Origin: a virus
Strand: one strand, 5' to 3'
DNA length: 64,000 bases
Virus record (IMG/VR): IMGVR_UViG_3300032242_002717
Span: 23,402 to 87,401 of that record
In this document: positions 45,036-53,098 of the stretch, piece after piece
Numbering within the stretch: the first letter of the stretch is position 1
Layout of the letters: each line of letters begins with the position of its first letter
Translations under genes and position numbers: made by a program
The notes under the pieces: model-generated
What the model was told of the DNA's origin: nothing
Databases searched by the model: none
The model's input: only the letters and a program-made list of their open reading frames with translations

Positions 45036-45435
45036 TGCCAAGACTCCAACAAAGGCAAATCATGACGACCTCGGAATTGATTTCTATTCTATTGGCGAGC
45101 ATACGGTCGAGCCTCAACATTCGAGTGTGATCCCAACTGGAATCTGCCTGGAGTTGGTCTCGGGAACAAAAAACGTCTATGGGATAGTCCTTAAGACAAG
45201 AAGCAGTCATGCTTGCAAAGGTCTTATGGTCGGTGGGGGAGTGATCGATCCAGGGTACAGAGGTGAAATCAAGGTAATTTTGACAAACTTTACCAGCCTC
45301 CCGATGGTAATTCCTGGCGGAACAAAGATCGCTCAAGGTGTTATCACAAAAATGATTGATTCGGAGATTGTCGAGTGCGAAGACCTTGCTGAGTCTCCGC
45401 GCGGAGACTCTGGTTTTGGAAGCAGCGGACTATGA
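45004..45435 (+). CDS. dut: dUTPase
   Basis: A 143-residue trimeric dUTPase that converts dUTP to dUMP. All five motifs are visible: DDLGIDFYS, TRSSHACKG, GVIDPGYRGEIKV, TKIAQGVI and the C-terminal RGDSGFGSSG. The TTG start at 45004 lies inside the kinase gene, with AGGTGGA upstream. Motif V is encoded by a 20-bp perfect palindrome that contains the 16-bp repeat found elsewhere. Confidence 0.9.
   Translation: MLVKVKKLSHDAKTPTKANHDDLGIDFYSIGEHTVEPQHSSVIPTGICLELVSGTKNVYGIVLKTRSSHACKGLMVGGGVIDPGYRGEIKVILTNFTSLPMVIPGGTKIAQGVITKMIDSEIVECEDLAESPRGDSGFGSSGL
45391..45410. promoter_or_regulatory. 20-bp palindrome GAGTCTCCGCGCGGAGACTC inside dut
   Basis: Contains the 16-bp repeat (45393-45408) and extends it by two bases each side. 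It is within the dut coding end and 21 bases upstream of the ATG at 45432. Confidence 0.65.
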
Positions 45436-45626
45436 GTTACAAGTCAGTTAATAATACCAATGTGGAGCTTGAGCATATCAGATGCTCAAGTCCATATTTG
45501 TATGTGGCAATTCAAGTTTGTGCGTTTCTTATAGCCGCATTTATTACTTTTGTGGCTATTGCCGGAATCTTATTTTTTGGCACGCTAGATCTCTTTAAAG
45601 GGCTTATTAGAAAATACAATAAGTAG
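45432..45626 (+). CDS. Small single-span membrane protein
   Basis: A 64-residue protein with one strong transmembrane helix (residues 27-50, VAIQVCAFLIAAFITFVAIA) and a basic C-terminus. It starts in an ATGA overlap with dut. A holin or membrane-regulator role is possible but not shown. Confidence 0.6.
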   Translation: MSYKSVNNTNVELEHIRCSSPYLYVAIQVCAFLIAAFITFVAIAGILFFGTLDLFKGLIRKYNK

Positions 45627-45637
45627 CGTACGGCATG

Positions 45638-45666
45638 TTGCCTCAGCATTGACAACTTGTTATGAT
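45638..45666 (+). promoter_or_regulatory. Promoter of the 45.7-49.8 kb operon
   Basis: TTGCCT (45638-45643) and TATGAT (45661-45666) with 17-base spacing. The start region reads ATAGTGTACA, like the promoter at 24.9 kb. TTGACA also occurs at 45649 but has no -10 at a proper distance. Confidence 0.6.
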
Positions 45667-45702
45667 ATAGTGTACAAATAATCAGTCGCAGAGATCTTCT
45701 TT

Positions 45703-45972
45703 GTGAAAACCGGAAAAAAAGTAGCACTTGAAGACGGTAATTGGGACATAGAAGATACCGGCTCAAGATCAACTCCTGGGCATAACAGAGAAAGACTCAG
45801 CTGCACTGACAAAAGATTTATACAATCTCAGGCGATAGCCTTGCTGTGGAGGCTCGGCTGGAGTTGCAAGCATGTTTCGATTGCGACCGGCCTCCACCCC
45901 GGAACTATATCCAGGAAATTTGCACTTTTCAGGCGAATAAAAAAAGAGGGCGAAAATGTCGATGCCTTCTGA
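45703..45972 (+). CDS. Small HTH protein
   Basis: An 89-residue basic protein from GTG 45703. The segment AIALLWRLGWSCKHVSIATG then LHPGTISRKF is a helix-turn-helix of the homeodomain-like or sigma-4 kind. As first gene of the late-side operon it may regulate it. Confidence 0.6.
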   Translation: MKTGKKVALEDGNWDIEDTGSRSTPGHNRERLSCTDKRFIQSQAIALLWRLGWSCKHVSIATGLHPGTISRKFALFRRIKKEGENVDAF

Positions 45973-46357
45973 TTTTGAGAGAGTCCTGAAAACGATGAGA
46001 ACACCAGAAAAATCTTTTGCTTTTTTTGGTTCGAACCCTTCGTGGACACCAGACAGAGAAAAAAACACGAAGGCACCAGTGCCGGGCAGTCAGGCTGGTC
46101 GCACTGAAATCCCAGATTCTTGTAAGGTTTGTGGTGGCCTTCAGGCTGAGGGTAGCAATGATGACCCTCTTTATTCATCAAGTATCCATGTGACCGTATG
46201 TGCTTCTTGCATGCGGACTCCAATTCGTCACAGAGGATCTGAAAAAGGATCTGTTTTTGCAGCCGATCCCAAAAGACTAGGAAGGTTGGTCGCAAAGGCT
46301 TGCCGCAAAGAAGACAAGGCTGTTGCCGCCAAAATCAAAAAAGGTGCGTTAGCTTGA
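45956..46357 (+). CDS. Small zinc-finger-like protein
   Basis: A 133-residue protein with CKVCGG and CASC spaced by about 28 residues, a likely zinc site, and a basic C-terminus rich in Lys and Arg. AAGAGGG precedes the ATG within the end of the HTH gene. Nucleic-acid binding is plausible. Confidence 0.5.
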   Translation: MSMPSDFERVLKTMRTPEKSFAFFGSNPSWTPDREKNTKAPVPGSQAGRTEIPDSCKVCGGLQAEGSNDDPLYSSSIHVTVCASCMRTPIRHRGSEKGSVFAADPKRLGRLVAKACRKEDKAVAAKIKKGALA

Positions 46358-46443
46358 TTGATGCTGTTTTTGTGATTGTGGTTTTTTCTCTTGTCGGCAT
46401 TTATGAGTCTATAAAGCTCAGGATTTACAGGCGTCTTAAGTAA
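46354..46443 (+). CDS. 29-residue membrane peptide
   Basis: A TTG-started mini-gene overlapping the previous stop (TTGA). The product has one hydrophobic span (AVFVIVVFSLVGIYESI) followed by a basic tail (KLRIYRRLK). AAGGTG lies 10 bases upstream. The size and topology fit small phage membrane peptides; it could be chance. Confidence 0.4.
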   Translation: MIDAVFVIVVFSLVGIYESIKLRIYRRLK

Positions 46444-46471
46444 TTGCTTTGATATTATTGGGGGAGCGCAG

Positions 46472-47230
46472 ATGCGTTTTTCGGCTGTTTCTGCCTTGTG
46501 CTTTTTGCTTTCTTCGCAGTTTGCGCGATCCAATTCGATGGACGCGACAATCGATTGCCCATCGGCAAGCCCACCGTACAGGCTAATCAAGGGTTCTGTG
46601 TCTGGTATCACGGTCGAGGATACGGAATGGGAGATCATCTCGATTAGCAATCCAGCCGTGACCGTTGATGTTCAGGAGCTTGACGCGAAAGGGTCTGCAA
46701 TTGTTTGGACTGCCCCGCCAGGGCAGTACCGAATGACTTCCTGGGTTGTTTCTGATGGAAGGCTTCATCGCGCGATGCGACTTGTGAGTGTTCGAGAAGA
46801 CGCATTCCCGTCCCCTCCATCGCCTCCCCCCGCGCCCAACCCTGCTCCTCCTGGGCCTCCGTCTCCTGCCCCTTTGCCTCCGCCAAGCCCCAATCCGCCA
46901 TCTCCTCCATCTCCATCAAAATATGGATTTACGGAAATTGTTGAGGCTTCTGCTGTGGCCAACAGCCTAACAATCGATCAGAGAATGCAGCTTGCCGCTA
47001 TGATGAAAGACGTTGGTCAATCAGGAATTGATGGAAAGTTCGCATCTGTTGGTGATTTCATGTCTGCTCACGCGACAAAACTCCATGCAATTCCAGGATG
47101 GGATCTGTTTGCCAAAAAGATCATGGACTCAATCCAGCCAAGAATCGTGGAGCTTTGGAAAGTTCCTTCCAATAGAGATCCAAAGATTCTCGGAGAATGG
47201 TGGGTCGAGTGCGCTGGAGGACTTCAGTGA
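46472..47230 (+). CDS. Secreted protein with Pro-rich linker
   Basis: A 252-residue protein with a signal peptide (MRFSAVSALCFLLSSQFARS). A beta-sandwich-like domain (residues 40-108) resembles extracellular bacterial domains. A Pro/Ser linker (about 113-148) and a helical C-terminal region follow. GGGGGAG precedes the ATG. It is coupled to the peptidase gene by a 4-base overlap. Export across the inner membrane is likely; a lysis or envelope role is an inference. Confidence 0.6.
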   Translation: MRFSAVSALCFLLSSQFARSNSMDATIDCPSASPPYRLIKGSVSGITVEDTEWEIISISNPAVTVDVQELDAKGSAIVWTAPPGQYRMTSWVVSDGRLHRAMRLVSVREDAFPSPPSPPPAPNPAPPGPPSPAPLPPPSPNPPSPPSPSKYGFTEIVEASAVANSLTIDQRMQLAAMMKDVGQSGIDGKFASVGDFMSAHATKLHAIPGWDLFAKKIMDSIQPRIVELWKVPSNRDPKILGEWWVECAGGLQ

Positions 47231-48120
47231 TCGAAAATTTTGGATGGATTGCGATGCCGGGAGAATCCGAACGGATCGCAGCGTCTCAACCGATTCCGAC
47301 GATGTCGGATGTCACATGGCTTAAAGATGCCGGAAAAGGGAAAACAGTTCTTCTTTACCAGTGTCTTGAAAAAGTCACTGGTAAACCTTGGCCGATTCGC
47401 AATCAGGGTTCTGCGGGGACATGCGTAAGCTTTGGTGCGGCCCAGTGCATGGACTGCCTGATTGGCGTTCAGATTGTGATGGGCAACGAAAGCCTTCGAT
47501 TTGACGCAGAGTCGGCAACAGAACCTATCTATGGTGGAAGTCGTGTGGAGATAGGCGGAGGTAAGATCTGGGGCGATGGAAGTGTTGGCGCGTGGGCGGC
47601 ACAATGGCTAAACCAGTATGGGAATATACCTAGATCAAAGTACGGGAAATACGATTTGTCTCAATATTCAATTGAGACATCAAGAAATTGGGGAAGAAAT
47701 GGTGTCCCGGACGATCTTGAGCCTACAATAAGGCAGTTTCCAGTCAAAGCTTTCACGATGATTAAAACCTACGAGGAGGCTCGTGATGCAATTGCCTCTG
47801 GCTATCCAATTACGGTGGCCAGCAATTACGGATTCACGATGAACAGGGACTCTCAAGGGTTTTGTTCACCAAGGGGCAGGTGGGGACATCAGATGTGCGT
47901 TTTGGGCGTCGATGACGACTCAAAGAGACCTGGGGTTCTTTTGTTTAACTCCTGGGGTCCATATCTGGGTTCTTCCCCTAAAGGCAAGTTCCCTATCCCA
48001 GACGGTTCGTTTTGGGTGGAAGCTGAAGTGTTCACGTCGATGGCATCACAGGGAGACACGTTTGCGTTTGCGCATGCGGTTGGACTCCCTGCAACGGACT
48101 TTAATTTTCCGCTTTATTGA
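47227..48120 (+). CDS. Papain-like (C1) cysteine peptidase
   Basis: A 297-residue protein with the papain catalytic set. IRNQGSAGTCVSFGAAQ holds the oxyanion Gln and the Cys, RWGHQMCVLGVDD holds the His, and LLFNSWGPY holds the Asn. No signal peptide is visible. GTG 47227 has GGAGGA upstream and overlaps the secreted-protein stop. It could be a lysin, a maturation protease or an effector; the substrate is unknown. Confidence 0.75.
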   Translation: MIENFGWIAMPGESERIAASQPIPTMSDVTWLKDAGKGKTVLLYQCLEKVTGKPWPIRNQGSAGTCVSFGAAQCMDCLIGVQIVMGNESLRFDAESATEPIYGGSRVEIGGGKIWGDGSVGAWAAQWLNQYGNIPRSKYGKYDLSQYSIETSRNWGRNGVPDDLEPTIRQFPVKAFTMIKTYEEARDAIASGYPITVASNYGFTMNRDSQGFCSPRGRWGHQMCVLGVDDDSKRPGVLLFNSWGPYLGSSPKGKFPIPDGSFWVEAEVFTSMASQGDTFAFAHAVGLPATDFNFPLY

Positions 48121-48131
48121 GGAGGCAGTCT

Positions 48132-48521
48132 TTGTCTTACAGAGATCTAAAGTATCCAGAAAATCTGGATTTTTCCGCCTTGAACGACATTATCAAAGGC
48201 GACAATGCCGCAAAGGCAAAAGCCGAGTATCACGTTCAGGGATTTCTGTTTGGCCGAATCCTGGGAGAGCCTAATCCTCCTGCTCCAATGGTCTCTGGCC
48301 AATCTGAAAATGACGATACCACGGTATTTTCGCCCGCGCTGATCCATCCAGCAGAAATTGAATCAGCAAAGCCTTTCTCAACTGAAGAAATTTCAGTTAT
48401 GAAGCCGGTTTCTGCCGGTCCTATTGCCGATGTGATCTTGGTGATTCGCCTAATTGCCACGATCCGCAAATACGCTCCGGCATTTTATGACTTTTTAAAG
48501 CAGTACATCGTATCTCGATGA
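48132..48521 (+). CDS. Hypothetical protein with hydrophobic C-terminus
   Basis: A 129-residue protein. TTG 48132 is chosen because GAGGAGG lies 6 bases upstream. The C-terminal 35 residues (GPIADVILVIRLIATIRKYA) are amphipathic and hydrophobic and could sit on a membrane. No family recognised. Confidence 0.5.
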   Translation: MSYRDLKYPENLDFSALNDIIKGDNAAKAKAEYHVQGFLFGRILGEPNPPAPMVSGQSENDDTTVFSPALIHPAEIESAKPFSTEEISVMKPVSAGPIADVILVIRLIATIRKYAPAFYDFLKQYIVSR

Positions 48522-48556
48522 TGCTTTGAATTGTCTATGTTTTATTGGAGACACGC

Positions 48557-48778
48557 ATGCATAGTTTGGTTTTTGTTGCTTCGATTGTTTTGGGCCAATG
48601 TCCAGGCGGAACATGCCCAATCCCCCTTGCAAGGCCAGCGGCACAAGTGTTTAGCTCAAGCCCTGTCATTGTAAACAAGTCAGCACCTGTCTATGTGACT
48701 TCCAGCCAGCCTGTCTATGCGGCGCGTAGCCGCAAAGCCAGGAAGTCTGTTTTCGGCATCTTTGGCAAATGCCGATAA
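48557..48778 (+). CDS. Small secreted protein, planctomycete-like
   Basis: A 73-residue protein with a short signal peptide (MHSLVFVASIVLGQ), then CPGGTCPIP and a basic tail. The QCPGG..CPIP pattern is known to me from small secreted proteins of Planctomycetota. GGAG precedes the ATG. Confidence 0.55.
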   Translation: MHSLVFVASIVLGQCPGGTCPIPLARPAAQVFSSSPVIVNKSAPVYVTSSQPVYAARSRKARKSVFGIFGKCR

Positions 48779-48853
48779 AAGAGCTTTCTTATGAAGCTCG
48801 ATATTCGGGTCAGTCACTCGATTGACCTTTCACGTTCAGCCAAGGAGTTTATC

Positions 48854-49063
48854 ATGTCGGTACTTAGCGAAAAAGAAGACGCGCTGAAGGTTGCCGTCGA
48901 GACGGCAGTAACCCTGATCAAAACCCTTTCGGAAAAGGTGACTCAGCTTCAGGTTCAGGTGGGCCAGGCCCCAACGGCTGAAGAACTTGCTGTGATCGAT
49001 CAGGTCACTGCAAATCTCAACGCCGCTGTTGCCCCTGCTCCTGTTCCTGCTCCTGCTTCCTGA
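48854..49063 (+). CDS. Small coiled-coil protein
   Basis: A 69-residue helical protein (VTLIKTLSEKVTQLQVQV) with an Ala/Pro-rich end. ATG 48854 has AAGGAG upstream with good spacing; ATG 48791 would add 21 residues. A hairpin terminator follows. Confidence 0.5.
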   Translation: MSVLSEKEDALKVAVETAVTLIKTLSEKVTQLQVQVGQAPTAEELAVIDQVTANLNAAVAPAPVPAPAS

Positions 49064-49092
49064 TTTCACTCAGGACTGCTTACGCTAAACTT

Positions 49093-49150
49093 TTCTCCGT
49101 CGTGTTCAGCGTCAGTTGGGCGCGGCGGAGAATTTTATTTTGCCTGAATC
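49093..49150 (+). terminator. Hairpin terminator
   Basis: TTCTCCGTCG (49093-49102) pairs with CGGCGGAGAA (49133-49142) with one G-U pair, followed by TTTTATTTT. Confidence 0.75.
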
Positions 49151-49179
49151 GCTGTTTGTTCGGTTTGTTTGGAGTTGAG

Positions 49180-49794
49180 ATGCTAGGTGAAATCCAAGGC
49201 GACATCGAGTCCGGTTCTGCCACTCTGCCAGATGGTCACACCTTATGCTGGAAGGCCAATGGTGTAGGAGGACGCATCTATTACTCCACGGAAGTTGGTG
49301 GGGGCGTTTTAGCGTGGGATACTAGCTTGGTGTATCCAACAACTCTTATTTCTGCGATTGCCGTAGAGAATCTTTTGCTAAGCCAACGGATCAATATGAG
49401 ATCCCTTGAAGCTCAGGGCGAAATCGAGGACAGCTACGAAGAAGAGCTTGAAGACGACACTTTGCCTTCCGAACCCGAAGTCACTCAAGATGAATACGAT
49501 ACAATCGTTCAGCAAGAAGCACGAAAAATAATCGAGCAGGCCAGAAATACCATAGAGAATGCCACTCAGAAACTCAATTTTCGTCAAATGGTAATCGGAT
49601 GCAACTGGGTTGACGCTCAAAAAACTTTGTCTGAAATCGGCGTTCGTCCTATGTTCTTTACGCAAGACAAAGAATTTCTCCCCACTCCAGGATCGCAAAA
49701 AAGCGAATACCTTGAGCCTAACGACATGGTTTTATTTTTAGACAAAAGCCTAACCGTTGTCGACGTTGAATTTCCTGATAATTTTCGAGATTGA
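49180..49794 (+). CDS. Acidic hypothetical protein
   Basis: A 204-residue protein with GGAG upstream of ATG 49180. The N-terminal part is beta-rich and Gly-rich (GVGGRIYYSTEVGGGVLAWD). The middle is very acidic (EDSYEEELEDDTLPSEPE) and helical. It is the last gene of the rightward block. No family recognised. Confidence 0.5.
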   Translation: MLGEIQGDIESGSATLPDGHTLCWKANGVGGRIYYSTEVGGGVLAWDTSLVYPTTLISAIAVENLLLSQRINMRSLEAQGEIEDSYEEELEDDTLPSEPEVTQDEYDTIVQQEARKIIEQARNTIENATQKLNFRQMVIGCNWVDAQKTLSEIGVRPMFFTQDKEFLPTPGSQKSEYLEPNDMVLFLDKSLTVVDVEFPDNFRD

Positions 49795-50040
49795 CTGCTC
49801 AGAAAAAGCTGATAGCATCTATTCCGATCACATCTCTCCTCTCGGTTTCAGGCGTGTACGCCTGGAGGTGTGGTTTCCGCCCGGCAGGTGGTCAGACCTG
49901 CCGGGCACTTTCGTTTCCCGCCAAAGGGAATTGAAAGCCTAGCCCGACAGGCAATATTGACCTACGGCGCGTCTGTGCTGTCAGACGGTAGATAGTTCGA
50001 GATTTCCGACAGAGGTCGATCCTTGCCTCGTTTGCGCTCG
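49795..50040. other. 246-base gap between convergent transcription units
   Basis: No gene seen. It holds two hairpins: CAGGCG-TGTA-CGCCTG (49849-49864) and a strong one at 49879-49906. The pair probably isolates the two convergent operons. Confidence 0.6.
49879..49906. terminator. Strong GC-rich hairpin at the operon junction
   Basis: GCCCGGCAGGT (49879-49889) pairs perfectly with ACCTGCCGGGC (49896-49906), loop GGTCAG. A T-containing tail follows on the + strand. Confidence 0.75.
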
Positions 50041-50286
50041 CTATAGCGAAAGCTTAGACTCGGGCGACTGAACCGAATCTACATGGCTCTGTTTTTCGGT
50101 CTTAGCTTGGTCTTGCTGGCAAGGCTTTGCGTGCGACTGGAATGAAATTTCGGCGTTAACTTTATCGGATGAGTCTGGATGCCCTTCGTATCTTAATGAT
50201 ACGGTCGTGTCCCACTGTCTCGTGTACTGGTCTGGCCTGCACCCTGAAGCGCAAAGAGAAACACAGATAATAGCCAGGCTTCGCAT
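50041..50286 (-). CDS. Small putative lipoprotein
   Basis: An 81-residue protein with a short lipoprotein-like signal (MRSLAIICVSLCASGC) ending at a lipid-box-like Cys, followed by a polar tail. GAGAGGAT precedes the ATG within a leader shared with the serine recombinase gene. The size resembles outer-membrane spanins of lysis modules, but the lipobox is imperfect. Confidence 0.5.
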   Translation of the reverse strand: MRSLAIICVSLCASGCRPDQYTRQWDTTVSLRYEGHPDSSDKVNAEISFQSHAKPCQQDQAKTEKQSHVDSVQSPESKLSL

Positions 50287-50338
50287 CGTGCTATCCTCTC
50301 GGTTTTGCCGTGGTCAGCGGCGTTAGGAAGTTCCTGTA

Positions 50339-50872
50339 TTATATTTGGCAGTCACGGTTGTTTTTCTTTAGACTTCTTTTTTTCCTTTTGCGTTTTTCGA
50401 CTTTGAATTCTGCCAGTTTCACCCACGTCTCGCTGCTTTTGTCCCAGGCAAAAGCCTTTGATATTTGCCGAGTGTGGCGAATGTGATACTTCTGATTGTC
50501 TGACGACCAAGGAAAATCAGAAATATCACGAAATGATTTTTTGTCAAAAATACTGAATTCCGATTTTATCTTGGACGGGTTTATCACACGACCTTCCCGA
50601 GAAAAAGCGGGTCTATCGTAGACGTAACCTGTTTTTATGGAGGTCTTGATTGTTTTTGATCCGTCTTTGACTCGGCAGTTGTAGTACTTGTTTCCGTCAT
50701 ATGAAAAAATGTTTACATGACGTATTTTGCGTGGCTTTGTGAGGTATTTTAGCCAAAACACGCATTTGAGGGTTTTCTTGCTTTGCAAGCGAAAACGAAA
50801 TACGCCTAGCGCTCTATTGCGGACATAGTGGTCTCCAAACTCTATGATCGGGTAATCGGTCCATCCGTTCAT
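50339..50872 (-). CDS. Basic hypothetical protein
   Basis: A 177-residue, very basic and aromatic protein (RLQSKKTLKCVFWLKYLTKP) ending in a Lys/Arg run. No membrane span or catalytic motif is visible. It is one of a series of unknown minus-strand genes. Confidence 0.45.
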   Translation of the reverse strand: MNGWTDYPIIEFGDHYVRNRALGVFRFRLQSKKTLKCVFWLKYLTKPRKIRHVNIFSYDGNKYYNCRVKDGSKTIKTSIKTGYVYDRPAFSREGRVINPSKIKSEFSIFDKKSFRDISDFPWSSDNQKYHIRHTRQISKAFAWDKSSETWVKLAEFKVEKRKRKKRSLKKNNRDCQI

Positions 50873-50892
50873 CGTTCATGTCTCCCGTTTAT

Positions 50893-51180
50893 TTAATTGA
50901 AGCTTTTCCAGCTTCGGATTACTCTCCGGCCAGAAGGGACGTTGACGTAAATTCCAAGGTCTTCTAATGGGACAGGGCATCCTCTTCTTTTTTCGTAAGG
51001 CACTATTTCCACCCCTGTGGAATCGATCTCGCTTTCGTAGCGATCCATTGCCCACGCAACAGCGTGAGCAAGAGCTTCGTCGGAAGTGTCAAACTTGACG
51101 GACAGCCCCCATGGTTTCCATGACCATTTTTTGCTGCTTGTCTGGAAGACTTTCACCCAGTTCCTGAGTCGAAACGGCAT
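50893..51180 (-). CDS. Small hypothetical protein
   Basis: A 95-residue Trp-rich alpha/beta protein (SSKKWSWKPWGLSVKFDTSD, then ALAHAVAWAMDRYE). A compact single domain is likely. No family recognised. Confidence 0.45.
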   Translation of the reverse strand: MPFRLRNWVKVFQTSSKKWSWKPWGLSVKFDTSDEALAHAVAWAMDRYESEIDSTGVEIVPYEKRRGCPVPLEDLGIYVNVPSGRRVIRSWKSFN

Positions 51181-51189
51181 GGAATGTTC

Positions 51190-51480
51190 CTACCTTGTCG
51201 CTTGTGTTTTGTGTTCGGCACTGACAATCAGCCCGCCGATGCCCGTAGGTTCAGTTCCTGATGGACCAAGATAATTAGACATCGCGTCTTCTATATTCTT
51301 GTCCAACAGTTGCTCGGCGATGGATTGAGCTTCGTCCAAATTGCTTGCCGCGATTGTCGATCCATCAAGTTTTGATATGATTTCTCTGCAAATTTCAAGA
51401 TGCCCATGTCCATCCGTGGACTCACAGGACACTAGAAATGAATTAGATTCTTCTGGCGAAGCTTTTTTGTCATTCGTCAT
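51190..51480 (-). CDS. Small acidic hypothetical protein
   Basis: A 96-residue protein from ATG 51480, with GGAGA upstream inside the preceding gene, which it overlaps by 11 bases. Acidic and helical (NLDEAQSIAEQLLDKNIEDA). Unknown function. Confidence 0.45.
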   Translation of the reverse strand: MTNDKKASPEESNSFLVSCESTDGHGHLEICREIISKLDGSTIAASNLDEAQSIAEQLLDKNIEDAMSNYLGPSGTEPTGIGGLIVSAEHKTQATR

Positions 51481-51697
51481 TACTGGCAATCTCCTGTCCT
51501 TTTTCAGTCACTTCAAGAGTCCAGTACTGTTGGTCGTATTGAATTCCTGTTGGCTCGTGAACAGGACGATTTATCTTAATCCACCCGGACGACTCCATCG
51601 CCTCAAGATCTTCCGAACTGTACAGGCTTGTGAAATGAACGCCGGACTCAGTGCGTGTTGTTATCCTTTTCAAAATATCTTCGAGGGCTTTATTCAT
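51470..51697 (-). CDS. Small hypothetical protein, possible winged helix
   Basis: A 75-residue protein with an N-terminal helix and a strand pair near the end (YDQQYWTLEVTEKGQEIA), recalling small winged-helix proteins. It overlaps the previous gene by 4 bases. Confidence 0.45.
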   Translation of the reverse strand: MNKALEDILKRITTRTESGVHFTSLYSSEDLEAMESSGWIKINRPVHEPTGIQYDQQYWTLEVTEKGQEIASNDE

Positions 51698-52209
51698 TTC
51701 TGTTCTCCTGCATGTGGATGCAAAACGGACTCAATCAGTTCTCTGACTACCGGCTCAAAGCTGCGATCTTTTATTTCCCATCGGAAATCACCTGACTTTG
51801 TGGGATCGAAAGCATGAAAATGCTTCCATTCTGACTCAGTGTTTGCAAAAAACGAAATAAAGTCTCCATAGTATGTTGCTACCGCCCGAATCCTGGCAAT
51901 AGGCGTTCCCGACTTGATTGTCTTTCCGTTGTTGTGCGGCTTCGACTCTCCAATTTCCATAAGCTCCAGATCAACCGGAAGCGTCACGATTTCCGCTTGC
52001 TCAATGCCTTTCCCTGTGTAAATAGCCTCTCTTTCGTTAAGGTGGCGGCAAGCCTTTGCTGCCTCTTCAATCGTGTCGAGGCATTCATGCATGTTGCCTC
52101 GGTCGTCCTGAATATAGTATCCGTCAGATTTCTTGGAGATCGTGAATTTTGCCACGGCTACAAGTCCTACTTGGGTTTGATTGAGGGACATAATTAAAGA
52201 GTGCGGCAT
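51694..52209 (-). CDS. Hypothetical protein behind A6-G7 element 1
   Basis: A protein of about 171 residues. None of the possible starts (TTG 52227, ATG 52209, ATG 52191) has a clear ribosome binding site; I give 52209. The N-terminal region reads like a small beta domain (DGYYIQDDRGNMHECLDTIEEAA in parts). The element at 52223 lies 14 bases upstream. Confidence 0.45.
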   Translation of the reverse strand: MPHSLIMSLNQTQVGLVAVAKFTISKKSDGYYIQDDRGNMHECLDTIEEAAKACRHLNEREAIYTGKGIEQAEIVTLPVDLELMEIGESKPHNNGKTIKSGTPIARIRAVATYYGDFISFFANTESEWKHFHAFDPTKSGDFRWEIKDRSFEPVVRELIESVLHPHAGEQK

Positions 52210-52222
52210 CGGTCGGTTAAGG

Positions 52223-52245
52223 TTCAAAAAATTTTTTAGGGGGGG
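52223..52245. promoter_or_regulatory. A6/G-run element, copy 1 (diverged)
   Basis: TTCAAAAAA, a T-rich middle in place of TCGTTCA, then seven G. Upstream of the minus-strand gene at 52209. Confidence 0.55.
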
Positions 52246-52308
52246 CGTTTGGTTTTTAGGTTTAATGCTATTAGGCTGACGGAACGACCGGCAGCCAGCT
52301 AATGTTGA

Positions 52309-52998
52309 CTAACTGGCAGCACACTCGATTTCGCTGCCTTTCAGCTTCGCGCCAGCCTGGAAAACCTGAATCGGCCTTCCCGCATCTGTGACAATCTGAG
52401 TTCTGGGGGTTTCATCTTCTGGGTAAGCCGCCCATCCGAACGTGCGTTCGCTTTCACCATGGCCAAGTTCCGCCTCTTCCCAAGACCTGTATTCGGAGAC
52501 CCGGAACCCCACATGACCTTTGGCGTTCACTGTCCATTCGGCATGAACACACTCTCGGTCCACCCCAAGCGGAGAGATGCCTCCGCCTGGGGTCATGGTG
52601 GCAGTCTTGTCTAACCACATTTTTTTAACCATCGAATCATAGTCGAGATAATGACATGACCCCTTTGGTGCCACAAATCGGCATAGGTCTTTCGCCATGT
52701 CGATGCAGGTAAATGCGTGCTTCTGAGGAACTACTATGTATACTCCACCCTTCTCGTCAACGCAAATCCCATCGAAAGACTCGGCGGCTTCCCTAGCGAA
52801 TCGCCGGTAATTCTGCCTGTGCCTCCATGTTTGGTGTTCGTCCTCAGGAATCAGGGGAATCATGGCCATTTGACCGATTAACACGACCGATTGATTCTCT
52901 AGGACAACCTTCCAGATTGGCGTCTCGTCTCTTGCGAAGTCCCCAAAGATTGGGGACTTGCCAGACTTTGGAGTGTAGATAAAGAGCTTGGTGATCAC
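52309..52998 (-). CDS. Hypothetical protein behind element 2
   Basis: A 229-residue protein. GTG 52998 is preceded by AAAGGA with seven bases spacing; ATG 53070, next to the repeat element, is the alternative. It is alpha/beta with Trp-rich segments (AAESFDGICVDEKGGVYIVV). No family recognised. A hairpin separates it from the gene at 53169. Confidence 0.5.
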   Translation of the reverse strand: MITKLFIYTPKSGKSPIFGDFARDETPIWKVVLENQSVVLIGQMAMIPLIPEDEHQTWRHRQNYRRFAREAAESFDGICVDEKGGVYIVVPQKHAFTCIDMAKDLCRFVAPKGSCHYLDYDSMVKKMWLDKTATMTPGGGISPLGVDRECVHAEWTVNAKGHVGFRVSEYRSWEEAELGHGESERTFGWAAYPEDETPRTQIVTDAGRPIQVFQAGAKLKGSEIECAAS

Positions 52999-53074
52999 AG
53001 GAGTGTCCTTTGTGAAAACAGTTCTGATTGTGACGTAATAAGTTCGCAGGCAGTACCGCAGCAATGACATCGAT

Positions 53075-53098
53075 TTCAAAAAATCGTTCAGGGGGGGG
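53075..53098. promoter_or_regulatory. A6/G-run element, copy 2
   Basis: TTCAAAAAATCGTTCA followed by eight G. Upstream of the minus-strand gene ending at 52309. Confidence 0.65.

Noticed and set aside
45649-45676. Promoter using TTGACA at 45649
   Set aside because: No -10 sequence at 16-18 bases; the TTGCCT/TATGAT pair fits better.
46800-46920. Pro-rich DNA repeat as a mobile or regulatory repeat
   Set aside because: It simply encodes the proline linker of the secreted protein.
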